A DNA stretch of 64,000 bases from Alligator mississippiensis. Taxonomy: Eukaryota; Chordata; Crocodylia; Alligatoridae. The notes below the pieces were generated by a model. The model ran no database searches. It was not told the DNA's origin and saw only the letters and a program-made list of their open reading frames with translations. Below are positions 1 through 12,200 of this stretch, piece by piece; positions within the stretch are counted from its first letter, which is position 1; each line of letters starts with the position of its first letter. The position numbers were made by a program, and so were the translations under genes. Location: NCBI RefSeq assembly GCF_030867095.1, contig NC_081824.1, positions 142,381,433-142,445,432 of the forward strand, written 5' to 3'.

Positions 1-2396
1 TCCCCACCCCTGAATGGACAACCCCCACCACAGTTGGACAAGCCTCCAACCTGCCTCTGCCTCCTTCCCAAGATCTGCCCTTCCCTAGTTACTTACAGTA
101 GGTTCCTGGCACAGCTCCCAGCACCAGTAAAGACCTGCACCCTCTGCCCCCAATCTACAGTCACACTGTTTAGAATAAGCCACATGATTGTAGATCAGGT
201 GCAGCAAATGTCTTCACATAGCCAAAGTTGCCTACACTGCACAATACAGTGTTGTGCAGAGATATCGGAGCTAGCTCTGAAGGAGCCAGGTTGGGTACCA
301 GAGGTAGTAATGTAATAATGTGGTACTGCTGAAAAGCAGGGCAACTTACCCTGGATGCAGCACTGTATGAATGGCCCTATACTCCTCTCAGTACTGCATG
401 TAGCTCAGTTCCCTTCTGCCTTTAATTCCTTAATGACTCATTGCAATGTCCGACCCCCCTCAGGCTCATGTCTGAATAGCCTGCCTTATCCCTAAATCAG
501 AGCAAGATTGCATCTTTAATTGAACGAGTGCTAATTACAAAACAGAATAACCTATAAAAAGTACATGATATTATAAAACATGAGGAGAACAGAAGAGCAG
601 AATATACCTAACACAAGAGATAATAAGCTCTAACACAAGAAATACTTTTTGGATGCAAGGACTCAAAGACTATAGGTATAAAACACATTTACCCCTCTAC
701 TGTAATGTATTAGCTGATAATTTCCCTCAAACCATCAAGGAGCCATTGCACACCAAGATATAAGGCAAGAAAGCAAAATCTGACTTTTTTAAAGGCAAAA
801 GGTAATAAGTAAAACAATGGAAAAAGATTTCAACCCTCAAAGGCTCTTCCTTTGAGATGTGAAAAGCAAAATCAGAGCAGCACAGTTTTCTTTGCATGAA
901 AGAAAAATCTCTAACATAAAACACAACACATTAAAATAGCGGATCTGTTGGCTCAGATATTTAACTGCATTACATATATGCCTGGCAACATAATACACCA
1001 TTATTGTGATAACTGGTTGGATAACCGATTCTGCAAGAACAGTATTTAAGAACAGAAAGGGTGCAGTGGATGTCATTAAAAATCTGAACATTTAATATTT
1101 GTAGGAGCTAAACTTCCTGTATTATTTGTTGAATTTCTATTTTTAAATATAAGGTGATACTGGAAAGAGCAATAAAAGAAAATACTGTAATATAATAAAC
1201 TTCAAGAGCCTGATTCTCTTTATCTCTCAAGGCCACTTCCACCACTGTTGTGTAGTAAAGAGGCCTTAAAGTGGCTGTAAATTGCCCTTGCACTTATTTT
1301 AAGAACCCTTTTAATGCCAGAGTGGTGGAAAGGGCCTTCTATTTAAATGAGAATCAGTCCTTAAATTTGTTATGTCATCCACAGCAGTAATATTAGAAGC
1401 TTAGCATATACATTGGCACTAATAGTGGCAGGTTCGAAACTCCTATAATCTGCTTGGATGCAATGCAACAAAAACCCATTGATGGATCAACCTATCTCAG
1501 GTATTGTAGCATATACAGTAAGGTCTGTAGTAAAGGGTCAAGCAAATTTGTTTTCTTATTAAACTTATCATCCAATAATGTATAATTTTTCACACATCTT
1601 TTTTTCATATTTTACTGTATAGTAGATGAGAATCAAGCAGTGTCCTCATGAACTTGCATTTTAATTCCAAAGAGAAATTAAATTTCAATTCCAAAGAGAA
1701 AAGAGAGTGGCAGTAACTCTATTGAAGTGTGAATTAAAAGTACAGAAAATATGACTACTTTTTTTCCCCTAAATATATCCAGGTTTCCCAAATGGGGTAA
1801 AAATAGCCAGATTCTACAGCTCCTCGCCATTTATTCTAAATGAGATTTAAAATTATGATTTCTTTAATTTTTAGGTGGTATAGAGTCATTTATAAAAATA
1901 TAAAGCATGTTGGGAAAGAAGCAGGAGTATCTCTATGCTCTATTAAGCAATATAACCTGCATGTTCTATCACTTCTTTTTTTTTCTTTTTTTATTTGCCA
2001 TGTATGTGTGTGTGTAGGTTTAGCTGAGTTTCTGGTTCCAGTCATTTCACAAGTACAAACCCTAATTCTGTAAATCTCTGTCATATGAAAAGTTCTTGCA
2101 AAGCCAGGATAGCTAACTCAAGTGAGCAAGGACTAGCGCATAAATAGAGGTCTCAGTCTTTACTGTTTAATTTGATTTAATTTAATCTGGTTTGCCCATG
2201 TTCATTTATTTAAATTGTACTGCTGATAGTTGTCCAATCCAGGATGTGCCTCTCAATTCATATATTCATAACCAACCAAAGTAAGAAATTTACATGTAAA
2301 GTCATACGCTTCTCACATATACAGATTATTCCTGTTTGAAGGAGTGAAAGAGAGAGAAACTAAGGCCAGGTACAGACATTATACTTTTACCAATCT
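1..2396. other. intergenic, no gene recognised
   Basis: AT-rich DNA with only short chance ORFs. A short (TG)n run sits near 2000-2015. The first 450 bases are more GC-rich and look repeat-like, but I could not assign a family. Confidence 0.6.
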
Positions 2397-2399
2397 AAG

Positions 2400-2705
2400 G
2401 GTGCCTATACATGAGCGTGGATGCACTCTAGTGCATTGAAACAGATTTGATTAATCAATTACCATGCTCCAGCAACCTCCTGTGTCTCATGTATCAATGT
2501 CCCTGCACTTAAAAATGTGGGGGTGGGCACTTGAACTAAAGCTCCTTAAATGAACTTTAGTTCAAGTGCCCCTACCAGCATTTTTAAGCATGGGGACACT
2601 GATACATGAGACGCAGCGGCTTTTTAATTAGAGTGGCTCTGAAAGCTGCTTTAGTTAAAGCATCACCCCCCACACACACGCCTAAAGCACATGTAGAAGT
2701 GCCCT
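2400..2705. mobile_element. MITE-like element with long internal hairpin
   Basis: The ends are related inverted repeats: GGGTGCCTATACATGAGCG on the left, CACATGTAGAAGTGCCC on the right. Inside, 2481-2611 folds back on itself: CTCATGTATCAATGTCCCTG and ACTTGAACTAAAG are mirrored by their complements around about 2546. The same kind of ends recur at 35.05-35.39 kb. No coding capacity. Non-autonomous DNA transposon is an inference. Confidence 0.65.
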
Positions 2706-2714
2706 AAGTGATTG

Positions 2715-3680
2715 GAAATGGGTCTAGACATGTAACAGAACAAAAGTTCCGCGCACAGACTGGTCTAAAAATGATGGAACCCAGTCTAAGATTGACCTGG
2801 ACTGATGTGCACTTAAAGTTAATTGATTTAGGCTTGACCAGTGCATCGAACTTCAGGACCAGATCCCCTTTTGATTCAAGTTAGGTCACTGTCTGCCAGC
2901 ATCCCAGGCTCCTTTGTGGCCCCCTGCTAGTCATGCTAGTACTTGCCTCACTCTCAGCTGCTCTGCCCAAGCGCCCAGTAGGCCCTGCTCCCAAGCTCTC
3001 GCAGAGCTGAGTCAGCATAGACCCTTTCCAGGACAGACCCTTCCAGGCAGGCACCATGAGCAGGAAGGGAGACATCTTTTTCTCTGCCCAAACCCCATCA
3101 CAAAGCATGCCACGATGTACACACAGACCTAACAGTGAGCCAAGGAGAACCTCCCTGAGCTGGTGCAGCCCCACAGAGCCCAACCAAGCTGCCAGACATG
3201 TGCAAGCATCCATTCCTCCCCCAGCCACATTGTCTATCAGCCACAGGTATCTGTTAGCTGCAGGAGGGATGCAGAATACTTGCCCATGCCCAGCAGCCTG
3301 GTCAGGCTCCATGGGGCTGCGTCTGCTCATGGGGGTTCTCCTGGGCTCATTGTCAGGTTTGTATGTACATCGTGGGGTGCTTCCTGATGAGTTTGTGCAG
3401 GGATGTAGATGCCTTCCCTCCCACCCCCTGCTTGCAGCTAACAGATGCCTGTGGCTGACAGACTATGTGGCTGGAGGAGGGGGGAATGTTCATCCATGCC
3501 CTGCAGTTAGTCAGGGGTGGTCCAGCTGCTTGGCTGCACTCAGCAGTCTCATGCAATCTGGGGAGCCCATGGGGCCTGCTGGGAGGCATGCAGGCCTGCC
3601 CCCAACCTGCTGGCTTCAGCTACTGCAGGCAGTCTGCATGCCCCCTCACCGAAGGGTGAACGTGTGTTCTGTTCACTCCT
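2715..3680. mobile_element. GC-rich foldback element
   Basis: A large inverted repeat. The minus-strand frame at 2881-3330 and the plus-strand frame at 3056-3682 encode the same peptide pattern (NRYLWLIDNVAGGG versus NRCLWLTDYVAGGG, and LLGSLLGLCVHRG versus LLGSLSGLYVHRG), which is the signature of opposed arms. Arm pairs include CAGCCACA..GTATCTGTTAGCTGCAGGAGG near 3240 and its complement near 3435-3470. The long ORFs here are therefore by-products of the repeat, not genes. Exact ends not fixed. Confidence 0.6.
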
Positions 3681-3696
3681 GATCTAAACTACGTGG

Positions 3697-4507
3697 TGTC
3701 ACAACCCAAGGGTGTGATTTTGTTTGTGTGCGCTTCGGCACTGCTAAATTATTTCCTGCCACTCGGAGCTTTCTTTGCAGGGTGCATTTCTTAGTTGCAA
3801 AGAGAAATGCACGGTGCAAAGGAGTTCCCGACACCCGCATGCAAATTTGTGTCCCACTATTGGCCAGTTCTAAATTATTCCCACGTGGCGACTAGCGATT
3901 GGCTTGCTAGCTGTATAAGAGGCTTGAGCAGTTTCCGCCCAAGTTGGAGGACTCCACAACCATCTGGATGAGAACTTCACGTCTCGTGAAGATCTCTAAG
4001 CGCTGCGGAGCCTATTGGACCCAGCGTGTACCTTAAGAAGGCTACAGGGGTCTGATCAACCTCTGGCCTCTCTCCGTCGCCGAACGATCCCTCAACGAAC
4101 CCCTTCCCTGCGCGCAAGTTCCACGGAGCCTAGCAAACTTCGTGTGAGTGTATCCAGAGCTCTGTCCAGGTTCGAGTCCTGCAGGTTTATCTTCCCGTCG
4201 CCGAAAACCCATTGCGACGTACTCTCGTGCTTTGCATCTTCCCATCGCTGAAAACCCCTTGCGACATACTCTCATGCCCTGCAGGTTCGAGTTTTGTTTT
4301 GTTTTGTTCTGTAACTGCAACTCAAGCAAGTTTTCCTGCCTGCACCGCGACCATCTTCAGTTTAAGTAAAATAATCTTTAATCAACCGCTAAGCATCCAT
4401 GACTAATTCTAGTCCCCTGGCCTCCATTTCCCAACCCGCGTGCCAGGGCTGCTGGCCACAGCCCGCCATGTGTCCCCCAGGGCCTCGGACTGCTCCCAGC
4501 CCTCACA
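3697..4507 (+). mobile_element. solo LTR with 5-bp target duplication
   Basis: Begins TGTCACAACCC and ends CCCTCACA, flanked on both sides by CGTGG (3692-3696 and 4508-4512). A TATA box (TATAAG, 3914-3919) is followed by a GC-rich region with a twice-repeated CTTCCCATCGCTGAAAACCC-type unit (about 4190-4285). A weak AATAAT poly(A)-like signal lies near 4370. This U3-R-U5 layout and the TG...CA ends with a 5-bp duplication fit a retroviral-type or Ty3/gypsy solo LTR. No internal region remains. Family unknown. Confidence 0.85.
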
Positions 4508-4512
4508 CGTGG

Positions 4513-6169
4513 CTTATAGAAAACCATGCAACTTCAAGTGATTCTACCTCAGGGGTTTTGAAAGTCTATACTTAGCCTAAGCTGTTTTGAATCTTTACAC
4601 TATGATCACAGAACAGGACATGCTTTGTGCTTGTTCTAATCCTTACAAAGCCATTTTCAGAAACTGCATAAGATGCTACTGTCATTTATATGACGTTTCT
4701 CTTGTCCCATCCCGATTCAGCAGTTGCACCTTTTTTCACCAGTGGTGAATTTCATTTACTCAGGAAGAAGAAAAAAAATGCATGTCTCCTCTCTTTCCCT
4801 TAGGGCCTTCTGAACAAACCAAAATGTGTGGCTTTTGAAGCCTTTGTGCTCTGCTTTTCAAGTAATCTCCGTTTTTCCCCTTTATTGACCTCACTTGTCT
4901 CTCTCTCTTTATTGACCATAACCATATGGACATGATTTATAGTGGCTGTGTATGAAAACTGGATTTTGGGACCTCCGAAATAAAGCTGCCTATTATCAGG
5001 CTATGGCGCCTGAAATGTGAAATGGAGTCAATTTGAAATCATTACTGCTACTTAAATTAGTCTTTCCTTTCATTTTGGGCTTCATTTTCAGCAAATATAA
5101 TCATCCTCCCCAGGCTTTAGAACATTAACTCCTCTGACATGCAGTCACTATGTTAAAAATCCTAATCAAGATTAAAGATGAGCATAAGGAAGAACTGAAA
5201 ATGTTTTAATTGAGCTGTGCTCCCAGGTCAATAACAAGGATTGCCAAGGGCAGGGATGCTAAGACAGAGGAAGTACTGTGGCCAGGAATTTTTGGCATGA
5301 TCTCTTAGACAGGCAATCCAGCATGTAGTTGTCAAACTACTGCAAAGTAATTGTTCTACCTGTGGTGCTTCATGTCTTTTTTTAGTCTCATAATACCTTT
5401 AAATTCAGAAATCAGAGAACATCCCTGAATTGCCACTCAGGGGTCCAGACCCATTCTTTTACAGGCTAATGATTTGAATGACACACACATATATGCTATT
5501 CATCCATAAGATACCGACGGGTGTATGCATACATAAAGTGGTCACTATTACTATTCAGACACTTTTTGTATAGGTAAACCTAGTAGGAATACTGCAGAGG
5601 TATTACTTTCTTACATGGGGTCTTGAAAAGATTGTAAAAGGCTTGAAAAGACTATGTATGTAAATGTGTATAACTGTTTACAGATTCATATACATAGACA
5701 CCAGAGCCCATCAGAAAAAGAGACTTCCTTGCAGCAAATTTCTACTTTTTAATGAAAAATACAAATATTTTTGTTTTAAAGTTCATTAACTGGATTCAGA
5801 AATGTGGCTGAGGTGTCTTGTGGCAGTTTAGTGTGAGAACCCAATGGCTGGATGAGACCCCCGGTGAAACAATATCCCCCAGGATGTCTCACAATCTCCA
5901 CTCATGGTGGATACCTAGCCAGAGTGTACCATGGGTAATGTACTCATATTAGGAAGCATGGGCCATACAAAAGAAAGGGCACATGAGAAAAATGAATTAA
6001 AGTTTCAATCTCATATGGCAGGTGGGTACCCAAACAAAAATATTTCATTTTTCAGATGAAATATTTCTGGTTGGGGCATTTATTTAATCTTTTCCCATGC
6101 AATTTCAGTTTTCCATTGAAAGCAGGCGTGTCTCACAAAAATGTACTTGAGTCAATATAGTTTCAGCAG
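4513..6169. other. intergenic, no feature recognised
   Basis: AT-rich sequence without convincing ORFs or repeat boundaries. Confidence 0.6.
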
Positions 6170-6730
6170 AAAATATTGACAATCTCCTTGGTGAGGCCGC
6201 AGCTGGAGTACTGCGTCCAGTTTTGGGCTCCACAATTCAAAAAGGATGTGGAGAAGCTTGAGAGAGTCCAGAGAAGAGCCACGCGCATGATCAGAGGTCA
6301 GGGAAGCAGACCCTACGATGACAGGCTGAGAGCCCTGGGGCTCTTTAGCTTGGAAAAGCGCAGGCTCAGGGGTGATCTGATGGCCACCTACAAGTTTATC
6401 AGGGGTGACCACCAGTATCTGGGGGAATGTTTGTTCACCAGAGCGCCCCAAGGGATGACGAGGTCGAATGGTCATAAACTACTACAAGACTGTTTCAGGC
6501 TGGACATAAAGAAGAATTTCTTTACTGTCCGAGCCCCCAAGGTCTGGAACAGCCTGACACCGGAGGTGGTTCAAGCGCCTACACTGAACACCTTCAAAAG
6601 CAAACTGGATGCTTATCTTGCTGGGATCCTATGACCCCAGCTGACTTCCTGCCCTTTGCGCAGGGGGCTGGACTCGATGATCTTCCGAGGTCCCTTCCAG
6701 CCCTAATGTCTATGAAATCTATGAAATCTC
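6170..6730 (+). mobile_element. CR1 LINE 3' end, 5'-truncated
   Basis: A 152-codon open frame to 6634 is the C-terminal part of CR1 ORF2 ([46 protein letters not shown]). It is followed by the CR1 3' untranslated end and a short ATCTATGAA tandem tail at about 6708-6728. The 5' end breaks off inside the RT-thumb region, as is usual for CR1. Few mutations in the frame suggest moderate age. Confidence 0.92.
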
Positions 6731-6769
6731 CAAAATCCACAGAAAAATAAAATTCTGTTAATCCAGGGG

Positions 6770-6952
6770 TGGGCAAAATGTGGCCCAGGGGCTGGATGCA
6801 GCCCACCAGGCTATTCTATCTGGCCCGCAGGGCCCCTAAAATTGTAGAAAATTAATATTTATCTGCCCCTGGCTGCCTATCATGCAGCCCTCCATGGCTT
6901 GCCAAAACTCAGTAAGTGGCCCTCCACCCAAAATAATTGCCCACCCCTATGT
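6770..6952. mobile_element. hAT-type MITE with 8-bp target duplication
   Basis: Ends AGGGGTGGGCAAA and TTGCCCACCCCTAT are inverted repeats, and GTTAATCC flanks both sides. The same terminal sequence bounds the 1.5-kb hairpin element at 44.49-46.02 kb, so this is a short deletion derivative of that family. No coding capacity. Confidence 0.82.
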
Positions 6953-7065
6953 TAATCCCTCTCTGGTTTATGTAACAACAGCAGAACATGATGCAGCATT
7001 CCTTAGATCCAACTGAACTGTTTCAAGTAAAATTTTCAAAATCAGGTTAGGCCAACATTTGCCTA

Positions 7066-7165
7066 GGATCATTTAGTCAGGAATGATCCTGCCTTCAGCA
7101 GGAGGCTGGAAGAGTTGACCTCATGAAGTCCCCTCCAGTTGTAGTTTCCTCTGATCCTATTCTCT
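7066..7165 (+). mobile_element. CR1 3'-end fragment
   Basis: The AGGAATGATCCTGCC...GAGGCTGG...GACCTCATGAAGTCCCCTCC layout is the conserved CR1 3' end. Short and diverged. Confidence 0.7.
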
Positions 7166-7174
7166 GTGGTTGCA

Positions 7175-7445
7175 GGGACAGGACTAAGCAATGGCCTCTA
7201 ATTGTAGCAGGGGAGGTTTAGGTTGGGTATTAGGAAGAGTTTTTTTCATTATGAGGGTGGTTAAGCATTGGAACAGGCTGCCTAGAGAGGTTGTGAAAAC
7301 TTTATCCTTGGAAGTGTTTAAAAGTAGGTTAGACAGACACTACACTGGAATGGTTTAGACAGGAATGATCCTGCCATGAGCAAGGGGTTGGATTAGATGA
7401 CCTCCTGAGGTCCTTTCTAGCTGTTTTTCTATGATTCTATAACTA
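7175..7445 (+). mobile_element. older CR1 3' end
   Basis: Contains the CR1 C-terminal coding remnant (TATTAGGAAGAG..., GGAACAGGCTGCCTAG) and the 3' end GATGACCTCCTGAGGTCC, then TATGATTCTATAA. Broken by indels. Confidence 0.8.
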
Positions 7446-7669
7446 CTGTTATAGGACTGAGATAAAATTGCTCTATGCAGAGGGACAACCTAAAGCTCAG
7501 ACACAACTAAAGTCCCATGTAAACCCTCAGATGGTGCTTATGATGATCCTCTGCTGAAGGATAAATGTTTCCCTCCATGAAGATAATACTCATAACATCT
7601 GTGTAAACTCTGTCATGGCTATCATACTACCGTCTTCCTTTTTTCCTGGTGCTCTATGGCCTCATTATA

Positions 7670-8249
7670 CAGGTTTCCCTTGCTTTATGCTGTACATGCG
7701 TTCCTGGAAAACAGCACATAACTCAAATTCACATAAAGGGAACCCACTTTACAGTGTAACAAGTAGGGATATGTTCCAAGATCTTGACTATACTGAACCC
7801 CAGACCCATTTCTACCACTTTTACAAGACAATTTTGGTACTCTCAAACAGCGGACAGTACACACATGCACAGGGTGGTGGTGAATGTTTCATTGGTGTGA
7901 AGAGAGGGTGGTGAAGGGTGTTAGTGAAGTTCTCTTGCACTTCATTGATGGACCAAGGAGAGGGTAGGAGATACACCAATGGGAAGCTTAGAAGCTATAA
8001 TGGGGATGGCAGCTACAGAAACATGTGTCACAGACAATGAGCGAGGTGCACAGATCCACACAGGAGACTTCATTTTGGTGTGCATCACTCCCACAATACA
8101 CCACATGAAGCAGCTGACTGCCAGCTTCCGCCACACCGTTCGCATAAGAGTGAATTTACCTTGCATATAACGAATTTTTGGTATAAAAAGGGTCATCACA
8201 TAAGAGCGAATTCGCGCGTCCAGAACCCACATAAATCGAGGGAAACCTG
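7670..8249. mobile_element. Tigger/pogo-like DNA element, TA target duplication
   Basis: Ends CAGGTTTCCCTTGCTTTATG and CATAAATCGAGGGAAACCTG are inverted repeats flanked by TA on both sides, the hallmark of Tc1/mariner-class elements. Terminal sequence resembles Tigger-type repeats and the 54.70-54.99 kb element. No transposase ORF. Confidence 0.78.
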
Positions 8250-8329
8250 TACAATTTATTATCATGTAGTATGAAAACTTGCTATAATTACACAGGAGCC
8301 CCCCCCACCCAGCAATTACACCCAAGATG

Positions 8330-9405
8330 GAATTACAGAAATATCTACAACACTCTCTTTCCTATGGAATTCTTTAAGTACTAAAAATACTGAACTTGTC
8401 TAATTGTAAATATTCACTTAGCCCTTAATTCTGGCAGCCTTATTTGGGTCAAACTAGGTATGTGCACTGTGAATATACCCAGTGGAATTAAATCCTTCAT
8501 TAGTTAAGGCTGGCAAATTTTTAAAGTAGCACTAATGAATATTAGGAAATTGGACCCATTATCACTCAGGGGAGAAGTGACTGGCCTGTAGAAGTCAATG
8601 AAAGGTTTGCCACTGATTTTAGTGGGGCTAAGATTTCCTCCAGGATCACATTTGGCTGAGAAGTTTGCATTCCTTCAGAACAAGAATACAGGTCTATTTA
8701 TAATTTTGTTACAAAATACCAACAGCATGGTGTCGTGACTAGCTTCATATGTCATTACAAATACTTTTCATTCTCTTCACACACAGAGCTTCATTCCTAT
8801 TTCAGCCTTTTAATAACCTTTAACAGACCTTGAATCAAATGGACATCTGGAAGTTGGACTTTTATTTTGTTTGAGCCATCTCAGCCCACGCTTCTTTTTA
8901 GCTGACAAGTTCTTAAATTAATTCCTTTTAGCTTTTGGGTTATTTCTCTGTGACTCCCTCCCCGCAAACGTTTGCTGAGTATTTCTAGTGTAGTGATACC
9001 ACAAATGGACTTTCAGCCTGCTAGGCTGAAGGCAGTTTAGAAAATGCATTTTTACTATTTCTCAATAAATCCTAAATGTACTTCATTCCACTTCCAACAG
9101 AACTCTGGTTACTGGGGTCAACAGAAAAAGACAGTGATTATAGATGAGAGGTGACTGTGAATTTTTGCAATCTTTGAAGTTTGCTTCAGCTTCAAAAAAC
9201 ACCAAAAATCCATAAATATGTGTATTAAAATATACTTTTTATCTCTGATATTTTCAAACCTGACACAGCATGAGCAGAAAATATCTGAACTCATCAAAAT
9301 ATTTTACAAATAGACAAGCAGAGTTGTGTACAAGAAAAAAAAGTCCCAACACAGGCACACCAAACAAAAAAAGAAACAAACAAAAACCTTTTTACATTGT
9401 GCATA
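8330..9405. other. intergenic, no feature recognised
   Basis: AT-rich, no ORF of note. A few stretches (8560-8660) look like ancient repeat debris that I cannot assign. Confidence 0.5.
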
Positions 9406-9411
9406 TTATAG

Positions 9412-9520
9412 ATTTCATAGACATTAGGGCTGGAAGGGACTGCCCAAAGGGCAGGAAGTCAGCTGGAGTCAGCTTGCACCACTTCTGGGGGGAGTTTATT
9501 CCAGGATCTGGAGACTCATG
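9412..9520 (-). mobile_element. CR1 3'-end fragment, minus
   Basis: ATAGATTTCATAGACATTAG and GGCTGGAAGGGAC followed by GGGCAGGAAGTCAGC form the reverse-oriented CR1 3' end. It faces another fragment at 9575-9768 of opposite orientation. Confidence 0.8.
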
Positions 9521-9574
9521 AACAAGTAATGAATACCAGTCTGAAGAACCATCATATCCCAACTCACACTTCTA

Positions 9575-9768
9575 CAAAATTGTGCGTGTCCAGGCCAAGG
9601 GGAATATTTGTAATATGTTCATTAGGGCTATTAGACTGGGAGTCTTTAAGAGAAGGCTGGATAGACATCTGGCTAGAGTCATCTGATCCTAGCACTCTTT
9701 CCTGCCCAGACAGGGGGTCGGACTCGATGATCTGTTGAGGTCCCTTCCAACCCTAGCATCTATGAATC
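9575..9768 (+). mobile_element. CR1 3'-end fragment, plus
   Basis: Reads through the last CR1 codons (TTTAAGAGAAGGCTGGATAG) to GGACTCGATGATCTGTTGAG and CCTAGCATCTATGAATC. Short truncated copy. Confidence 0.85.
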
Positions 9769-10044
9769 ATTAGGATTCATCAACCTAATGTGAGTTCACT
9801 CTACTCTGTTCCCATACTACTAAAACAAACAGCTTTCCTGGGTAAGGAATCTGAAGCAGTAGGAGCATGCTTGGTGTTCTTGGTTGCATAGCATTATTCA
9901 AACTGCCCTCCCAACTGAAAAGCCTCCCCTCCCCAACCTCAACTTGCTTAAATGTTTTCTGGTGTGTCTTCCCACTGACTGGGGTGTGTCAATGCTTCTG
10001 TTGGGACCAAAGCTGAAGATTCCTGTTTAGATAGTCTTGTCCCT

Positions 10045-10400
10045 CCACTCAGGGTCAGACAGATCACCATATTTGGGTCCAGGAAGGAATTTTACCCTGC
10101 AGTTAGATTGGTATGGACTGGGGCGGGGGGATTGCCTCCCTGGAATGTCTCGAGCATATATTGACAACCTTTTATAGAAACAGGACATTGGCTGCCATGG
10201 TTTGCTGGCTTTTCCTGTGGCAGGTTAGGGTGTTATATTTTGTGTTGTCTTAGGGTTTATGGTGGTTTTACAAAGAGGTTAGATTATGGATTGTACAGGT
10301 TGGTTTGGATAGGGATTATTCTGCCTCAGGCAGAGGGTTGGAATAGAGGACCTTTGGAGGTCCTTTCCAACCATACTTCACTATGATTTCTCTATGACTT
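10045..10400 (+). mobile_element. old CR1/L3-type LINE 3' region
   Basis: GTCAGACAGATCACCATATT, then GGAAGGAATTTTACCC and GATTGGTATGGACTGG resemble the 3' part of an ancient CR1-clade LINE. The second half (10280-10400) has the CR1 terminal motif GGACCTTTGGAGGTCC. May be two fragments side by side. Confidence 0.6.
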
Positions 10401-11412
10401 ATCCCCCTGAAGAATGTCCTAATCACCAGGACATAAGGAACTGTGGAGTGGGGTATTCAAATCCACACTGCACCTGATTCAGATCAGAAATATGTTATCC
10501 AGGGATAAAATGTGTTAATGTGTGAAAGCATTTTTTTCAGGAACAATAAAGGTAAAATGTAATAAAGCTTAATTGGATGTTTACATTATACAAGCACGGG
10601 GGGGTGCTTGAGAAGAGATAGACCTATACGCATGGTGGGGAATGTAGGGAACCTGCTAAATGGCTTTGTTTTACATTGAAATAGCATCTAGGAGGAGATA
10701 CAGATGGCGGCATTAAAATACTGTGTTTTCCAGTAGAGAAATGAGCATTTAAAACTTTTAAAAAGCAGCAAATACAAACCCCAGTCATGGGGCATCTGCA
10801 GAACTCTGTCCGCTGATAACAATGCAAAATATAATACTATTAGATTTTATATGCAAGTTCACATTTACTTTAAAAATCTACCACAGTTTAAAGACTGCAT
10901 TGCACGGAAGAAAAGGTATCACTCTGCCATACCAAACTAGGCACTTACTGCAAACTGCTCAGATAAACAACTCTGTATTCAATGGCCTTACAAAAAATCA
11001 CAAGCTGCTCAGCTGTAGAACTAGTCAGGGGTTTGGGGCTTTTGGTTTTTGTTTCTTTGAGAAAACGTTTCTTTGTTGGAAAGTGCCGGTTTGCTGAAAC
11101 TAGAACTTTTCATGGGAACATACCTACTTGTTTCAACAGGAAAGTTCTCTCAGCTCTAGAATGCTTGAACAAACACCTGAACCCTTCTTCTTAGGCAATC
11201 TACCTTTCCCTGGCCACAGGAAAACTCTTTCACCCAAACTAGCAAGGAGGACACTTCAGACTTGGCTTCCCCTGACAAAAACCTTAAGGTTATGAACAGT
11301 CACCCACTTCCCACATGAGATACTCAAATGCATGTCCCTCAGAGGCAACAAGCACACTTTCCCCAAAACCGCTAACTCTCCCAGGCCTCAGAGAACCTGA
11401 ATTCTTCTACCA
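10401..11412. other. intergenic, no feature recognised
   Basis: No convincing ORF; the 70-90 codon frames here are not supported by any similarity I can see. Confidence 0.5.
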
Positions 11413-12042
11413 TGGGGGTGCGACAGACCCCTTCCTCAACTGACCCCTTCCCCAAAGCCACAGGGTAGCCAGCTTACTGAATGTCACTTCAGGTCATGGG
11501 CAGCTAGGTCAGGGGCCACTCAGGGAACAAGGTGCCACTCTGGATCAAGAGGAACATGTGTAATTGGGTCATGCACCAGATCAGAAAGCCAGGAGATCAG
11601 TCTAAGGAGCCAAGTCAGGAAGCCAGAGGGTCAGGCAGCACATGGAGTCACAGAACAAGCTGAGTTAACTCTCCAGGAGATAAAGCAGAGATTCAGGTCT
11701 AGGGAAAGCTGAGTTAGAAAGCCAAAGGCTCAGTCAGAGCAAAGTCAGAGGATGAGCTCCGTCAAGTAATTGAGACATCAAGAAGAGAGCAGGTAAAGGC
11801 ACAAGCCATACAGAACAGTGAGATAATCTAAAAAGGGTTAGGCCCAGTTGCCCAGACAGTTTGTCTTCTGGGTTTATGTGGGAGGGAGTGATGGGTCAGC
11901 TTATTCTGGTGTCAGGGAGCAGGCAAATGCCTAAACCCAGATGGTGGTTTCTGATTGGCTTGCTCTGCCTGAATGATCAATGGAAGAGATGATAGGTAGG
12001 GATGAGCAGCCATGATGGTTCAAGGCCCCATGCAGCCTGACA
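11413..12042 (-). repeat. 3' LTR of the gypsy provirus
   Basis: 630 bp, minus strand TGTCAGG...CACCCCCA, lying directly after a GAAAGGGCATGA purine-rich tract and after the chromodomain remnant. Its first 100 bases resemble 13930-13836, the partial 5' LTR. Confidence 0.72.
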
Positions 12043-12059
12043 TCATGCCCTTTCAGTGG

Positions 12060-12200
12060 CAAACCCTAAGGGGCTCTGGTCCAGGTTTGTTTGGCTGTTT
12101 GTCATAATAAGTTAACAGATCAGGGGCATGGATGTTTCCTGATGGCTCTCACCTACAATCTTCAGGCCTGTAGCCCTCCCTATTCATTAGGTAATAAAGT
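12060..12200 (-). pseudogene. gypsy chromodomain, second half
   Basis: Minus strand reads REGYRPEDCR, one stop, then EPSGNIHAPDLLTYYDKQPN, the end of a chromodomain (W.GY.P.D.TWEP..N.. pattern). It continues the half at 12845-12811; the Helitron fragment at 12201-12796 separates the two. Confidence 0.75.

Noticed and set aside
12091..12200. First third of the Helitron-containing plus ORF as helicase
   Set aside because: This part is gypsy chromodomain sequence in antisense; Helitron homology begins at about 12199.
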